64,000 bases of DNA from Coriobacteriaceae bacterium (lineage in GTDB: Bacteria > Actinomycetota > Coriobacteriia > Coriobacteriales > Coriobacteriaceae), in NCBI GenBank assembly GCA_902399975.1, contig CABOHA010000001.1:10338-74337 (forward strand). Direction: 5' to 3'. A model generated the notes under the pieces. It did no database searches. It was given only the letters and a program-made list of their open reading frames with translations, and was not told the origin of the DNA. This document shows, one piece after another, positions 27,205-35,285 of the stretch. Numbering within the stretch: position 1 is the stretch's first letter; the number at the start of each line of letters is the position of its first letter. The translations under genes were made by a program, and so were the position numbers.

Positions 27205-28641
27205 ATGAAGACTATCAAGCTTGCTCCCGGTGAGCGCCTCGTTACCAACCAGCTCAACCGCAAAGGCGTGCTGCCGCAAAACATCGTCGACGCCGCCCGC
27301 GATATCGTGGCCAACGTGCGCGCCAACGGCGATGCCGCGGTGCGCGATTACTGTCAGCGTTTTGACGGCGTTGAGCTGCAGAGCTTCCGTCTGCCGCAAG
27401 AGCAGATCGATGCCGCGCTCGAAGGCCTCGACCCCGCTTTTGTCGCCGCGCTCGAGAAGGCCGCGCGTCAGATTCGCGAGTTTCACCAGCGCGAGGTCGA
27501 GCAGAGCTGGTTTACCACGCGTCCGGACGGCACGATGCTCGGCGTCAAGGTGACTCCGCTTGCTGCGGCTGGCATCTACGTGCCGGGCGGTCGCGCGCAG
27601 TACCCCTCCACCGTGCTCATGAACGCCATTCCCGCCAAGGTGGCCGGCGTCAAACGCGTGGTCATGGTAACCCCGCCGCAAAAGGATGGACTGATTAGCC
27701 CGTATACGCTCGCGGCCGCCAAGCTCGGCGGCGTGGACGAGATCTATATGGTGGGCGGCGCCCAGGCCGTGGCCGCGCTGGCGTACGGTACTGAGACCAT
27801 TCCGCGTGTCGACAAGATTACCGGCCCGGGTAACGCCTTTGTCGCCGCTGCCAAGCAGATTGTCTCGGGTGATGTGGGTATCGATATGGTCGCCGGTCCC
27901 TCCGAGGTTTGCGTGTTGGCCGATACCACGGCCAAGCCCATGGTAGTCGCGGCCGACCTGATGGCCCAGGCCGAGCACGATCCGCTGGCGGCCTGCTATC
28001 TGGTGACCTGCGACGAGCAGTTTGCGCGCGAGGTCGAGGCGGGTGTCGACATTCTGGTGGCGCAGTCCCCGCGCGCCGAGATCACACGCGCCTCGCTCGA
28101 TAACGAAGGCGCCATCGTGGTAGCCGCCGACATGGCTGCCGCCGTCGAGGCCGTGAACACCGTGGCGCCCGAGCACCTTGAGCTGCACTGCAAGGATGCG
28201 ATGGGCCTGCTCGGCGGCATTCGCAACGCCGGCGCCATCTTTGTGGGCGCTTGGAGCTCCGAGCCGCTCGGCGATTATGTTGCCGGCCCCAACCACACGT
28301 TGCCGACCGGCGGCACGGCCATGTTCTCTAACCCGCTTTCGGTCGAAGAGTTCGTCAAGCGCTCGAGTGTCATTTGCTATACACCCGAGGGCCTGCTCTC
28401 GGACGCTCCCGCCACACAGCGTCTAGCCGAGGCCGAGGGGCTGTGGGCACACGCGCTTTCGGCCGCACTGCGTCGCCGCGTGCTGGAGCAGGGCGAGGGT
28501 GCCGTGAGCGCCGAGTCGCTCGCCGCGGCCGACCTGACCAAGGTTGCCTGGCCGGGCGACGCCGTGGAGACGGTTGCCGAGGGAGTGAACCTGGCGGCTG
28601 CAAGCGCGGATGTTGCCGGCGTGACCGGCGAGGAGGTCTAA
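27205..28641 (+). CDS. hisD: Histidinol dehydrogenase
   Basis: 478 residues. NAD- and zinc-dependent oxidation of histidinol to histidine, the last two steps. Visible landmarks are [76 protein letters not shown] with the catalytic Glu-His, and [21 protein letters not shown]. It is 45–50 residues longer than the common 430, with an Ala-rich C-terminal tail ending AGVTGEEV. Its stop is one base before the hisC start, so the two are coupled. Confidence 0.95.
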   Translation: MKTIKLAPGERLVTNQLNRKGVLPQNIVDAARDIVANVRANGDAAVRDYCQRFDGVELQSFRLPQEQIDAALEGLDPAFVAALEKAARQIREFHQREVEQSWFTTRPDGTMLGVKVTPLAAAGIYVPGGRAQYPSTVLMNAIPAKVAGVKRVVMVTPPQKDGLISPYTLAAAKLGGVDEIYMVGGAQAVAALAYGTETIPRVDKITGPGNAFVAAAKQIVSGDVGIDMVAGPSEVCVLADTTAKPMVVAADLMAQAEHDPLAACYLVTCDEQFAREVEAGVDILVAQSPRAEITRASLDNEGAIVVAADMAAAVEAVNTVAPEHLELHCKDAMGLLGGIRNAGAIFVGAWSSEPLGDYVAGPNHTLPTGGTAMFSNPLSVEEFVKRSSVICYTPEGLLSDAPATQRLAEAEGLWAHALSAALRRRVLEQGEGAVSAESLAAADLTKVAWPGDAVETVAEGVNLAAASADVAGVTGEEV

Positions 28642-28642
28642 T

Positions 28643-29758
28643 ATGGCCGAACTCACGCCGCGCATGAAGGAGCTCGTCCAGCCCTATCTGGCCGGCATTG
28701 AGCCCTACAATCCTAACTTTACGCCCACGCGCATCAATCTTTCGGCCAACGAGAACACCTATCCCGTGCCCGTCGGCGTGCGCGAGGCGGTTGATGCGGC
28801 CCTGGCTGCCACACCGCTCAACCGCTATCCCGATCCCATGTCGAACGACCTGCGCGACGAGCTTGCTGCCCGGCATGGCGTGACGCGCGAGAATGTCTGC
28901 GTGGGAAACGGCGGCGACGAGCTGCTCTATAACTATCTGCTGGCGTTTGGTGGCGCGGGGAGGACCCTGCTCAACTGCCCGCCGTGCTTTAGCGAGTATG
29001 CCTTCTTTGCGTCTCTGTGCCAGACCGAGGTGCGCGATGTGTGGCGCGACCCGGCGACCTTTGAGCTCGACCAGGCAGCCGTGCTTGCGGCGGCACCCGA
29101 GTGCAACCTGGCCATCGTGACCTCGCCCAATAACCCCACGGGTGACGTGGCACCGCTCGACTTTGTCGCGGCGCTGTGCGATGCGTGCCCCGGCATGGTC
29201 ATGGTCGACGAGGCCTACGTTGAGTTTGCCGACGATTCGTTTGGCGCGGCCACCACGGCGCAGGGACTTATCGCCGAACATCCCAACCTGGTGATTCTGC
29301 ATACGTTGTCCAAGGCGTTTGGCGCTGCCGGTACGCGTCTGGGTTACGTGATCGCGGCACCCGAAGTCATCGACGTGTTCGCGGCGATTCGCCAGATCTA
29401 TTCGGTCAATGTGCTGAGCCAGGCGGCGGCGCTTGCCTGCGTGCGTGCCCGTAATGCCTACACGCCCGTGGTGGCGCAGGTCGCATCCGAGCGCGAGCGC
29501 GAGCTGTGCGCCCTGCGCGCAATGGCTGCCGATGGCCTGCCCGTGGAGGCATGGTCGAGCGCGGCGAACTTTGTGCTCGTGCGCACGCCGCACGCCACAC
29601 GCGTGCGCGAGCGTCTGCGCGACGAGTATTCGATTTTGGTACGCGACTTTAGCTATGCGCCGGGGCTTGCGGGCTGTCTGCGCATTACCGTGGGTACGCC
29701 GCGGGAAAACGACGAGGTGCTGACTGCGTTTGCCGCGCTGGTGAAGGAGGAGATGTAG
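28643..29758 (+). CDS. hisC: Histidinol-phosphate aminotransferase
   Basis: 371 residues, class I/II pyridoxal-phosphate aminotransferase that transfers the Glu amino group to imidazole acetol phosphate. Visible are ANENTYPVP, NRYPDPMSNDLRDELA, VGNGGDELLYN, SPNNPTGDV, VDEAYVEFAD and the Schiff-base lysine in LHTLSKAFGAAGTRLGY. The C-terminal domain carries RVRERLRDEYSILVRDF and LRITVGTPRENDEV. It is followed at zero spacing by the hisB start (TAG then ATG). Confidence 0.94.
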   Translation: MAELTPRMKELVQPYLAGIEPYNPNFTPTRINLSANENTYPVPVGVREAVDAALAATPLNRYPDPMSNDLRDELAARHGVTRENVCVGNGGDELLYNYLLAFGGAGRTLLNCPPCFSEYAFFASLCQTEVRDVWRDPATFELDQAAVLAAAPECNLAIVTSPNNPTGDVAPLDFVAALCDACPGMVMVDEAYVEFADDSFGAATTAQGLIAEHPNLVILHTLSKAFGAAGTRLGYVIAAPEVIDVFAAIRQIYSVNVLSQAAALACVRARNAYTPVVAQVASERERELCALRAMAADGLPVEAWSSAANFVLVRTPHATRVRERLRDEYSILVRDFSYAPGLAGCLRITVGTPRENDEVLTAFAALVKEEM

Positions 29759-30346
29759 ATGGGCCGTTATGCCGAGGTGACCCGCAAGACGGGGGAGACC
29801 GACATTGTCGTCAAGCTCGACCTGGACGGATCTGGCGTGTGCGATATCTCGACCGGCGTGCCGTTTTTCGACCACATGCTCAACGCCTTTGGCCGCCATG
29901 GTCTGTTCGATCTGACGGTGCACGCGGTGGGCGACGTTGAGGTCGACGCGCACCACACCGTCGAGGACACGGGCATTGTGCTGGGCGAGGCGTTTTGCCA
30001 CGCGCTGGGCGACAAGGCGGGTATTACGCGCTTTGCCGACGCGGCGATTGCCATGGACGAGACGCTCGTGATGGCCGCCGTGGACATTTCGGGTCGCGGC
30101 CAGGCCTATTGCGAGCTGCCCGTGCCGACCGAGCGCGTGGGTAGCTTCGATACTGAGCTAGCCGTCGAGTTCTTCTATGCCTTTGCGCGCGACGCCAAGC
30201 TCACGCTGCACGTGCGCGAGCTGGCGGGCGGCAACTCGCATCACATTATCGAGGCCGCCTTTAAGGCCGTGGGCCGTACGATGCGCCACGCCTGCGAGCT
30301 CGATCCCCGCGTGCAGGGCATCCCCAGCACCAAGGGCTCGCTGTAA
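29759..30346 (+). CDS. hisB: Imidazoleglycerol-phosphate dehydratase
   Basis: 195 residues, the monofunctional dehydratase form without the N-terminal phosphatase of enteric HisB. Metal-binding motifs include VPFFDHMLNAFGRHG, EVDAHHTVEDTGIVLG and AGGNSHHIIEAAFKAVGR. Because the phosphatase domain is absent, another histidinol phosphatase is needed, matching the PHP enzyme at the end of the cluster. The start overlaps the end of hisC without a gap. Confidence 0.95.
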   Translation: MGRYAEVTRKTGETDIVVKLDLDGSGVCDISTGVPFFDHMLNAFGRHGLFDLTVHAVGDVEVDAHHTVEDTGIVLGEAFCHALGDKAGITRFADAAIAMDETLVMAAVDISGRGQAYCELPVPTERVGSFDTELAVEFFYAFARDAKLTLHVRELAGGNSHHIIEAAFKAVGRTMRHACELDPRVQGIPSTKGSL

Positions 30347-30358
30347 CCGTCACAAGGG

Positions 30359-30402
30359 TAAAACCACCACGAAGATGCCTGTCCCCTTTGTGGTGGTTTT
30401 GG
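30359..30402 (+). terminator. Internal terminator-like hairpin between hisB and hisH
   Basis: A 10-bp stem AAACCACCAC / GTGGTGGTTT ending in a short T-run. Its position inside the operon suggests partial termination or transcript processing. Confidence 0.6.
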
Positions 30403-30425
30403 ATGATGGGAAATGGAGGGGTCGC

Positions 30426-31127
30426 GTGGGCGAACCGAAGATCGTGGTGGTCGACTACCACAAGGGTAACTTGTCGAGCGTCGTGCGCGGGCTTGCGCGC
30501 GCCGGTGCCGCCGCCTGCACGTCGGACGATCCGGAGCAGATCCGCAACGCCGACGGCCTGGTCATCCCGGGCGTGGGTGCGTTCTATGACGCGATCGCCT
30601 TTATGCGTCAGAGCGGCGAGGAGGTGGCCGTGCTCGATGCCGTTGCCGCCGGAACTCCGCTGCTCGGCATCTGCCTGGGCCTTCAGCTATTTTTTGAGCG
30701 CGGCAACGAGGGCGTGCCTACGGACGAGGGCGCGGACGCGGACGACGACGCCTCCGGGCAGGCCGGTGCCCCCTGGGTCGATGGCCTGGGCATCATGCGC
30801 GGCTCGTGCACGCGCCTGGAGTCGAGCCGTCTGAAGGTGCCGCACGTGGGGTGGGACCAGGTGCACATGACGCCCGCCGGTGCGGCCGATCCGCTGCTTG
30901 CCGGCTTTGCCGAGGGTGCCAACATGTACTTCACCCACAGCTACGCGGTGGCCGACGACGCCGATGCCGCCGATGTGCTGGCGCGCACGCACTATACGCG
31001 GAGCTTCCCGTGCATTGTGCACCACGGCAACGTGTGGGGCTGCCAGTTCCATCCCGAGAAATCCTCTGCGCTGGGTCAGCGCATCCTTAAGAACTTCGTC
31101 AACATCGTCGAGGAGGTTGGCCGATGA
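30426..31127 (+). CDS. hisH: Imidazole glycerol phosphate synthase, glutaminase subunit
   Basis: 233 residues, class I glutamine amidotransferase that supplies ammonia to HisF. The nucleophile Cys is in LLGICLGLQLFFE and the catalytic His-Glu in CQFHPEKSS. I start at GTG 30426, which has GGAGGGG five bases upstream and yields GEPKIVVVDYHKGN, the usual N-terminus; the open frame extends further upstream without conservation. An acidic insert (EGVPTDEGADADDDASGQ) near residue 100 is longer than usual. It ends four bases inside hisA (ATGA overlap). Confidence 0.93.
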   Translation: MGEPKIVVVDYHKGNLSSVVRGLARAGAAACTSDDPEQIRNADGLVIPGVGAFYDAIAFMRQSGEEVAVLDAVAAGTPLLGICLGLQLFFERGNEGVPTDEGADADDDASGQAGAPWVDGLGIMRGSCTRLESSRLKVPHVGWDQVHMTPAGAADPLLAGFAEGANMYFTHSYAVADDADAADVLARTHYTRSFPCIVHHGNVWGCQFHPEKSSALGQRILKNFVNIVEEVGR

Positions 31128-31867
31128 TCCTGTTTCCCGCAATCGATCTGATCGGCGGCAAGGTCGTGCGCCTGGAGCGCGGCGACCGCAGCCGCTGCAA
31201 GGTATATTCCGACGACCCCATGGCCGTTGCCCGCTCGTTTGCCGAGCAGGGCGCGAGCTGGGTGCACGTCGTCGACCTGTCCGCCGCCTTTGGCGAGGAC
31301 GAGGACGCGTGCGCTGCCAACTCGGCGGCGATTAAGGCTATCTGCGGCGTCGACGGCCTGTCCGTGGACGCGGGCGGCGGCGTCCGCTCGCTCGCGCGCA
31401 TCGACGAGCTGGCTGGCTTCGGGGCACGCCGTATCGCACTGGGTACCGTACTGGTGACCGAGCCGGGTTTTGCCGAGGTGGCGGCGCAGGGCTTTGGCGA
31501 GCTGCTGGTAGCGGATATCGCCGCGCGCGATGGCCAGGTCAAGGTGAACGGTTGGCGCGACGGCGCGGGCGTGGCGCTCGACGATGCTGTGGCGCAGCTT
31601 TCTGAGCTGGGCTTTAAGCATCTGGTGTATACCGATATCGCGCGCGATGGCATGCAGACGGGCATCGACGTGGCGGCGTATCGCCATGTTGCCGAGGTCG
31701 CGGGTTTTCCCGTCGTCGCCTCGGGCGGCATCTCGACACTCGACGATATTCGCGCGCTTGCCGCGGTGGGCGAGGGCGCGATTGAATGCGCCATTACCGG
31801 CCGTGCGCTCTACGAGGGCAACTTTACGCTGGTGCAGGCGCTGGCCGCCGCCCGAGGGGAGGAGTAG
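31124..31867 (+). CDS. hisA: ProFAR isomerase
   Basis: 247 residues, (beta-alpha)8 barrel that isomerises the open-chain ribosyl intermediate. FPAIDLIGGKVVRLERGD carries the first catalytic Asp, VDAGGGVRS forms a phosphate site, and YTDIARDGMQTGID the second Asp region; VVASGGISTLDDI closes the barrel. The sequence LVYTDI with HLVYTD is HisA-like; dual HisA/TrpF (PriA) function, known in other actinobacteria, cannot be excluded from the sequence alone. ATGA overlap with hisH. Confidence 0.93.
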   Translation: MILFPAIDLIGGKVVRLERGDRSRCKVYSDDPMAVARSFAEQGASWVHVVDLSAAFGEDEDACAANSAAIKAICGVDGLSVDAGGGVRSLARIDELAGFGARRIALGTVLVTEPGFAEVAAQGFGELLVADIAARDGQVKVNGWRDGAGVALDDAVAQLSELGFKHLVYTDIARDGMQTGIDVAAYRHVAEVAGFPVVASGGISTLDDIRALAAVGEGAIECAITGRALYEGNFTLVQALAAARGEE

Positions 31868-31870
31868 CCC

Positions 31871-32653
31871 ATGCTTACCAAGCGCGTGATTCCCTGCCTA
31901 GACGTCAAGGACGGCCGCGTGGTCAAGGGCGTCAACTTTGTGAGCCTGCGCGATGCGGGCGATCCGGTGGAGCTTGCCCGCGCTTACGATCGCGAGGGTG
32001 CGGACGAGGTCGTGTTCCTGGACATCACCGCCACGAGCGACAACCGTGCGACGACCATCGAGATGGCAGCGCATGCGGCCGAGGAGCTGGCCATTCCCTA
32101 CACCGTGGGCGGTGGCTTTCGCGATCTTGCGGGCATGCGAACCATGGTGGCGGCCGGTGCCGACAAGGTGTCGCTTAACTCTGCCGCCGTGCGCGATCCG
32201 TCGTTGATCAGCCAGGCCGCCGCGGCGTTTGGCAGCCAGGCCGTGGTCGTGGCGATTGATGCCAAGCGCGTGGGCCTGCCCGGTCAGCCGGATGCCGACA
32301 AGTGGGAGGTCTTCACGGCGGGCGGTCGCAACGCCACGGGTATCGATGCGGCGGCGTGGGCCGAGGAAGCGGCTCGTCGCGGCGCCGGTGAGATCTTGCT
32401 CACCAGCATGGATCGCGACGGCACCAAGGCCGGCTTCGACCTGGCACTCACCCGCGCCGTGGCGCGCGCGGTGCCGATCCCGGTGATCGCGAGCGGCGGC
32501 GTGGGCACGCTCGAGCATTTTGCCGAGGGCGTGATCGAGGGCGAAGCCGACGCCGTACTGGCGGCCAGCGTCTTTCACTTTGGAACCTTCAGCATTCGCC
32601 AGGTGAAGGAGTATATGGCCTCTCAAGGCATCCCTGTCAGGTTGGACTTCTAG
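31871..32653 (+). CDS. hisF: Imidazole glycerol phosphate synthase, cyclase subunit
   Basis: 260 residues, barrel partner of HisH. Hallmarks are [23 protein letters not shown] with the catalytic Asp, [48 protein letters not shown] with the second catalytic Asp, and [16 protein letters not shown]. Three bases separate it from hisA. A covarying palindromic element begins 7 bp after its stop. Confidence 0.95.
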   Translation: MLTKRVIPCLDVKDGRVVKGVNFVSLRDAGDPVELARAYDREGADEVVFLDITATSDNRATTIEMAAHAAEELAIPYTVGGGFRDLAGMRTMVAAGADKVSLNSAAVRDPSLISQAAAAFGSQAVVVAIDAKRVGLPGQPDADKWEVFTAGGRNATGIDAAAWAEEAARRGAGEILLTSMDRDGTKAGFDLALTRAVARAVPIPVIASGGVGTLEHFAEGVIEGEADAVLAASVFHFGTFSIRQVKEYMASQGIPVRLDF

Positions 32654-32659
32654 CGCTGC

Positions 32660-32759
32660 GGCTTGCCCAGGCGCCCGACCTTCCGGCTCCAACCCTCCTC
32701 GCGTACTTTAAGTACGCGTCGTCGGGCTGTCGCTCGGAATCTCGGGCACCTGGACAGCC
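32660..32759. repeat. Palindromic element, copy 1 of family C
   Basis: Outer arms 32660–32678 and 32742–32759 pair (GCCCGA at the inside, CCAGG / CCTGG further out). A middle TTCCG / CGGAA pair and a central GCGTACTTTAAGTACGC hairpin (32701–32717) complete the fold. The element at 60981–61079 has the same layout with different but complementary bases in the arms. Confidence 0.8.
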
Positions 32760-32795
32760 CTCGACGACCTGCGAAGTTTGAATTTGGGGAGAGAA

Positions 32796-33137
32796 ATGGA
32801 AGAGATAACCGATCCTTCAAAACTTACGTACGACGCCCGCGGGCTGATTCCTTGCGTGGTTCAGCAGTATGACACCGGTGAGGTGCTTATGGTTGCTTGG
32901 ATGAACGAGGAATCGGTGGGGCTGACGCTCAAGACCGGTACCACGTGGTTTTGGAGCCGCAGCCGCCAGGAGCTCTGGAACAAGGGCGCGACGAGCGGCA
33001 ACATGCAGGAGGTCAAGGAGCTTTGGGCCGACTGCGATAGCGATACGCTGCTGGTCAAGGTCGACTCGCCGGATCCGGCCTGCCATACCGGCAACCGTAC
33101 CTGCTTCTTTAAGCGCGTGGAAGGGGGAGCGCGATGA
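32796..33137 (+). CDS. hisI: Phosphoribosyl-AMP cyclohydrolase
   Basis: 113 residues, monofunctional. It opens the adenine ring of phosphoribosyl-AMP with zinc. Signatures are [37 protein letters not shown], and the metal site [12 protein letters not shown] with the downstream Cys pair in [11 protein letters not shown]. The ATG with GGGGAGAG upstream is preferred over an in-frame TTG at 32778. It overlaps the next small ORF by four bases. The diphosphatase domain is encoded separately as hisE. Confidence 0.94.
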   Translation: MEEITDPSKLTYDARGLIPCVVQQYDTGEVLMVAWMNEESVGLTLKTGTTWFWSRSRQELWNKGATSGNMQEVKELWADCDSDTLLVKVDSPDPACHTGNRTCFFKRVEGGAR

Positions 33138-33361
33138 AGGTCGTGACGCCGTTCGAAGTCGCCGACTGCAACACCGAGCTCCTCCGCGCGGGCGTGCCAT
33201 GCCGCGTGCACCTGACCGATGCCTGCGGGGCGCAGTCGCTTTGGCTCGAGGCCCAGAAGGAAAGGCTCGATGAGGCCCATGCCGTCATCGTCGAGTTCTT
33301 TGAGAAAAAGGGCGCAAAGCCTCGGTTCGATGAGGCCGGTACCTACTTTACGCTGCAGTAA
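33134..33361 (+). CDS. Conserved-looking 75-aa protein inside the his operon
   Basis: The product begins [17 protein letters not shown] and contains [16 protein letters not shown] followed by a helix and a [13 protein letters not shown] ending. The ATG overlaps the hisI stop by four bases and the stop is 15 bp before hisE, so it is translationally coupled. I do not recognise an enzyme. The DACGAQS stretch may match small proteins named RDAC family in Coriobacteriia, but that is from memory. Expression with hisI and hisE suggests an accessory role in histidine or nucleotide metabolism. Codon use matches its neighbours. Confidence 0.75.
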   Translation: MKVVTPFEVADCNTELLRAGVPCRVHLTDACGAQSLWLEAQKERLDEAHAVIVEFFEKKGAKPRFDEAGTYFTLQ

Positions 33362-33376
33362 CGAGAGGAAATAACC

Positions 33377-33694
33377 ATGGGAGTCAGAACAGCTAACGTG
33401 CAGCCGGGAAACATCGGTGAGACGCTGACGGGACTGGCCGAGGTGATTCACGGTCGTCGCGACGCATCGCCGCAGGAGAGCTATACCGCGCGTCTGCTGA
33501 CCGACGTCGAGGACGAGCTGCTCAAGAAGCTTGCCGAGGAGGCGAGCGAGGTGATCATGGCCTGCAAGGATAACGACCACGATCACATTCGCTACGAGGC
33601 CGGCGACCTGATCTACCACCTGCTCGTGACGCTCGAGCGCTACGGCATTACCCTCGACGAGCTGGCCGGCGAACTCAACGCCCGCCGCCACTAG
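33377..33694 (+). CDS. hisE: Phosphoribosyl-ATP diphosphatase
   Basis: 105 residues, all-helical MazG-like fold. It removes pyrophosphate from phosphoribosyl-ATP, step two of the pathway. The metal-binding pattern is KLAEEASEVIMACKDNDHDHIRYEAGDLIYHLLVTLE. The N-terminal LAEVIHGRRDASPQESYTARLL is typical of HisE. GAGAGGAA lies upstream of the ATG. Last plus-strand gene of the cluster. Confidence 0.95.
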   Translation: MGVRTANVQPGNIGETLTGLAEVIHGRRDASPQESYTARLLTDVEDELLKKLAEEASEVIMACKDNDHDHIRYEAGDLIYHLLVTLERYGITLDELAGELNARRH

Positions 33695-33722
33695 TCATTG
33701 GGGACGTTCTTAAACGACTAGT
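33692..33722. repeat. Short REP-like palindrome with GGGGACGTTCTT core
   Basis: ACTAGTCATT and AAACGACTAGT flank GGGGACGTTCTT. Related copies are at 58370–58438. It lies between the convergent hisE and hisK ends. Confidence 0.7.
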
Positions 33723-34633
33723 TAGGCGAGGGGCGTGGACTCCCATTCGCTGGTGGCGTGGGGGATGTCGAAGGTTCGATAACCGCAGTCGTAGGCGTGG
33801 GCCTGAGCCTCGCGAATGTTCCAGCAGATGTCGCAGGCGCGGTGCGCGTCCGAGCCAAAAGTGATCGGCACCTCGGCATGGGCGAAGCGGCGCAACAGCC
33901 CGGTCGCGGGGTAGTAATCGTCGAGCCCCTTGCGCGGTGCGGCGGTCGAGACCTCAACGCGGCGACCCGTATCGTGGGCGCATTCGGCCATCTGCTTCCA
34001 AAACGGCGCGGGGTCAAAGTCGGGTGCAAAGCCTTCCTTCGAAAAGCGCATGACCAGGTCGGGATGGGCCATCGCGTCAAAGTTGAGTGAGCTTTCGCAA
34101 GCACGGCACCAGTCGTCGACGTAGCACTCCCACACGCCGCGCACGCCTAAGTTTTCCCAAACATGCAGGTTGGTATCGTCGTCGATCCAACCGCAAAGGG
34201 AATCGGGTGTATCGGGGCGCGCGACGTCCTCTGTCCCTGCCGTGCCCGCGGCGCCTGCCGCAATATCGCCCGGGTTGCCAATCCAGTGCACGCTGCCCAG
34301 ACGTACGACGGCGCCCTGGGACCAGTGCTCTACCAAGGGCTCGCAGCCCTCGTACCAATCGCATTCAAAACCGTAGATAAAGGTGAGCTCCGGCGCAATC
34401 TGCGCGGCGAGTTTGCGGGCGTCCTCAAAGGCCAAACGATGTGCCGGCAAGTCGCCCTCGACGACCTGCACCTCGCAGTTAGCATCCATACTGGCAGGCA
34501 GGGTGAGGTGGTCGGTCGAGACCATGACACGGCATCCGGCAGCAGCGGCGGCACGGACGTTGTCCTCAAACGAGGCGTGCCCGTCCGAGAACGAGGTGTG
34601 GGTATGGCAATCGACCAGCGGGCAGGCGGGCAT
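33722..34633 (-). CDS. hisK: Histidinol-phosphatase, PHP (HisK) family
   Basis: 303 residues. The PHP metal-binding motifs are in order: VDCHTHTSFSDG near the N-terminus, STDHLTLP, GFECDWYEG, AMAHPDLVMRF and FGSDAHRACD near the C-terminus. PHP-type HisK removes phosphate from histidinol phosphate and fills the one step missing from the plus-strand his genes, since HisB here is monofunctional. Start ATG at 34633 has AAAGGAG upstream; a longer frame adds 22 residues. Convergent with hisE. Confidence 0.88.
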   Translation of the reverse strand: MPACPLVDCHTHTSFSDGHASFEDNVRAAAAAGCRVMVSTDHLTLPASMDANCEVQVVEGDLPAHRLAFEDARKLAAQIAPELTFIYGFECDWYEGCEPLVEHWSQGAVVRLGSVHWIGNPGDIAAGAAGTAGTEDVARPDTPDSLCGWIDDDTNLHVWENLGVRGVWECYVDDWCRACESSLNFDAMAHPDLVMRFSKEGFAPDFDPAPFWKQMAECAHDTGRRVEVSTAAPRKGLDDYYPATGLLRRFAHAEVPITFGSDAHRACDICWNIREAQAHAYDCGYRTFDIPHATSEWESTPLA

Positions 34634-34740
34634 GGCGACTCCTTTGCATTTGGTGAATCCGCTCCATTGTAATGGTGCAGCTCTCAACACGCCGCGCACG
34701 CCGGGTGCCGAAATCGAGTGGAAAGGCGGGGCGGCGCGCG

Positions 34741-34836
34741 GTGCGGCCTCGCTCTAAAATGTGTACGTCAGCCTCCAAAAGCTGCAAAAAATGACATGTT
34801 TGGAGGCTGACGTACACGTTTGAGACGAGGGCGAGG
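34741..34836. repeat. Palindrome, copy 1 of family D (downstream end of the ygbA–ABC operon)
   Basis: A perfect 19-bp inner stem GTGTACGTCAGCCTCCAAA (34761–34779) with its complement at 34799–34817, enclosing a 19-nt loop that ends in AAAAAATGACATG. Weaker outer pairing (GCCTCGCTC / GAGACGAGGGC) extends it. The near-identical copy is at 39050–39145. Confidence 0.88.
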
Positions 34837-34865
34837 GGCGGGGCAGCGCGTGCCGGCGCCGGCGA

Positions 34866-35285
34866 CTACTTGCTTCGTGTCGCCGCTCGTTTGGACTGCA
34901 CGGTTATAATCGCGTGCCGCACGGCGGTGACGGGACGATAGCGGATCATACGCGGTCCCGACCAGCGCATGACCTCGCGGATCTTCTCGCGCATGGCAGG
35001 CCGGTAACAATGCGAAGGACAGGCCGAGCAAAATGTCTTGGTGCCCATGTGCGGGCAGTGCTCAATGCGCGCGATGGCGTATTTCTGCAGCTCGGCGCAT
35101 TCGGGGCAGAGCGTAATGGTCCGAAGGCCGAGCTTCACGCGCACGGACTCATCGTCGCCAGCCTGTTCGACCGCATGCCCACCGCCATGATGCCCGCGGC
35201 ACCACAACGCGATCATCTGCGACACCATTTGGGCCTCGCGCTCACGTTTGCGTGCCAGCTCCGGTGTGTCGACCGGGCGTGCCAT
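34866..35285 (-). CDS. YgbA-like (nitrous oxide-stimulated promoter family) protein
   Basis: 139 residues. The family pattern is visible: REAQMVSQMIALWCRGHH, then CPECAELQKYAIARIEHCPHMGTKTFCSACPSHCYRPAMREKIREVMRWSGPRM shared between residues about 60 and 115, with at least six conserved cysteines. In enteric bacteria YgbA is induced by nitric oxide and linked to iron–sulfur recovery. Here its ATG overlaps the stop of the fused ABC transporter by one base (TAATG), so the two are coupled. A role in nitrosative or thiol stress is inferred. Confidence 0.8.
   Translation of the reverse strand: MARPVDTPELARKREREAQMVSQMIALWCRGHHGGGHAVEQAGDDESVRVKLGLRTITLCPECAELQKYAIARIEHCPHMGTKTFCSACPSHCYRPAMREKIREVMRWSGPRMIRYRPVTAVRHAIITVQSKRAATRSK

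Noticed and set aside
25666..28296. 876-aa open frame on the minus strand opposite hisZG and hisD
   Set aside because: It is a shadow of high-GC codon bias; the plus-strand genes are unmistakable and the antisense product has no recognisable domain or ribosome site.
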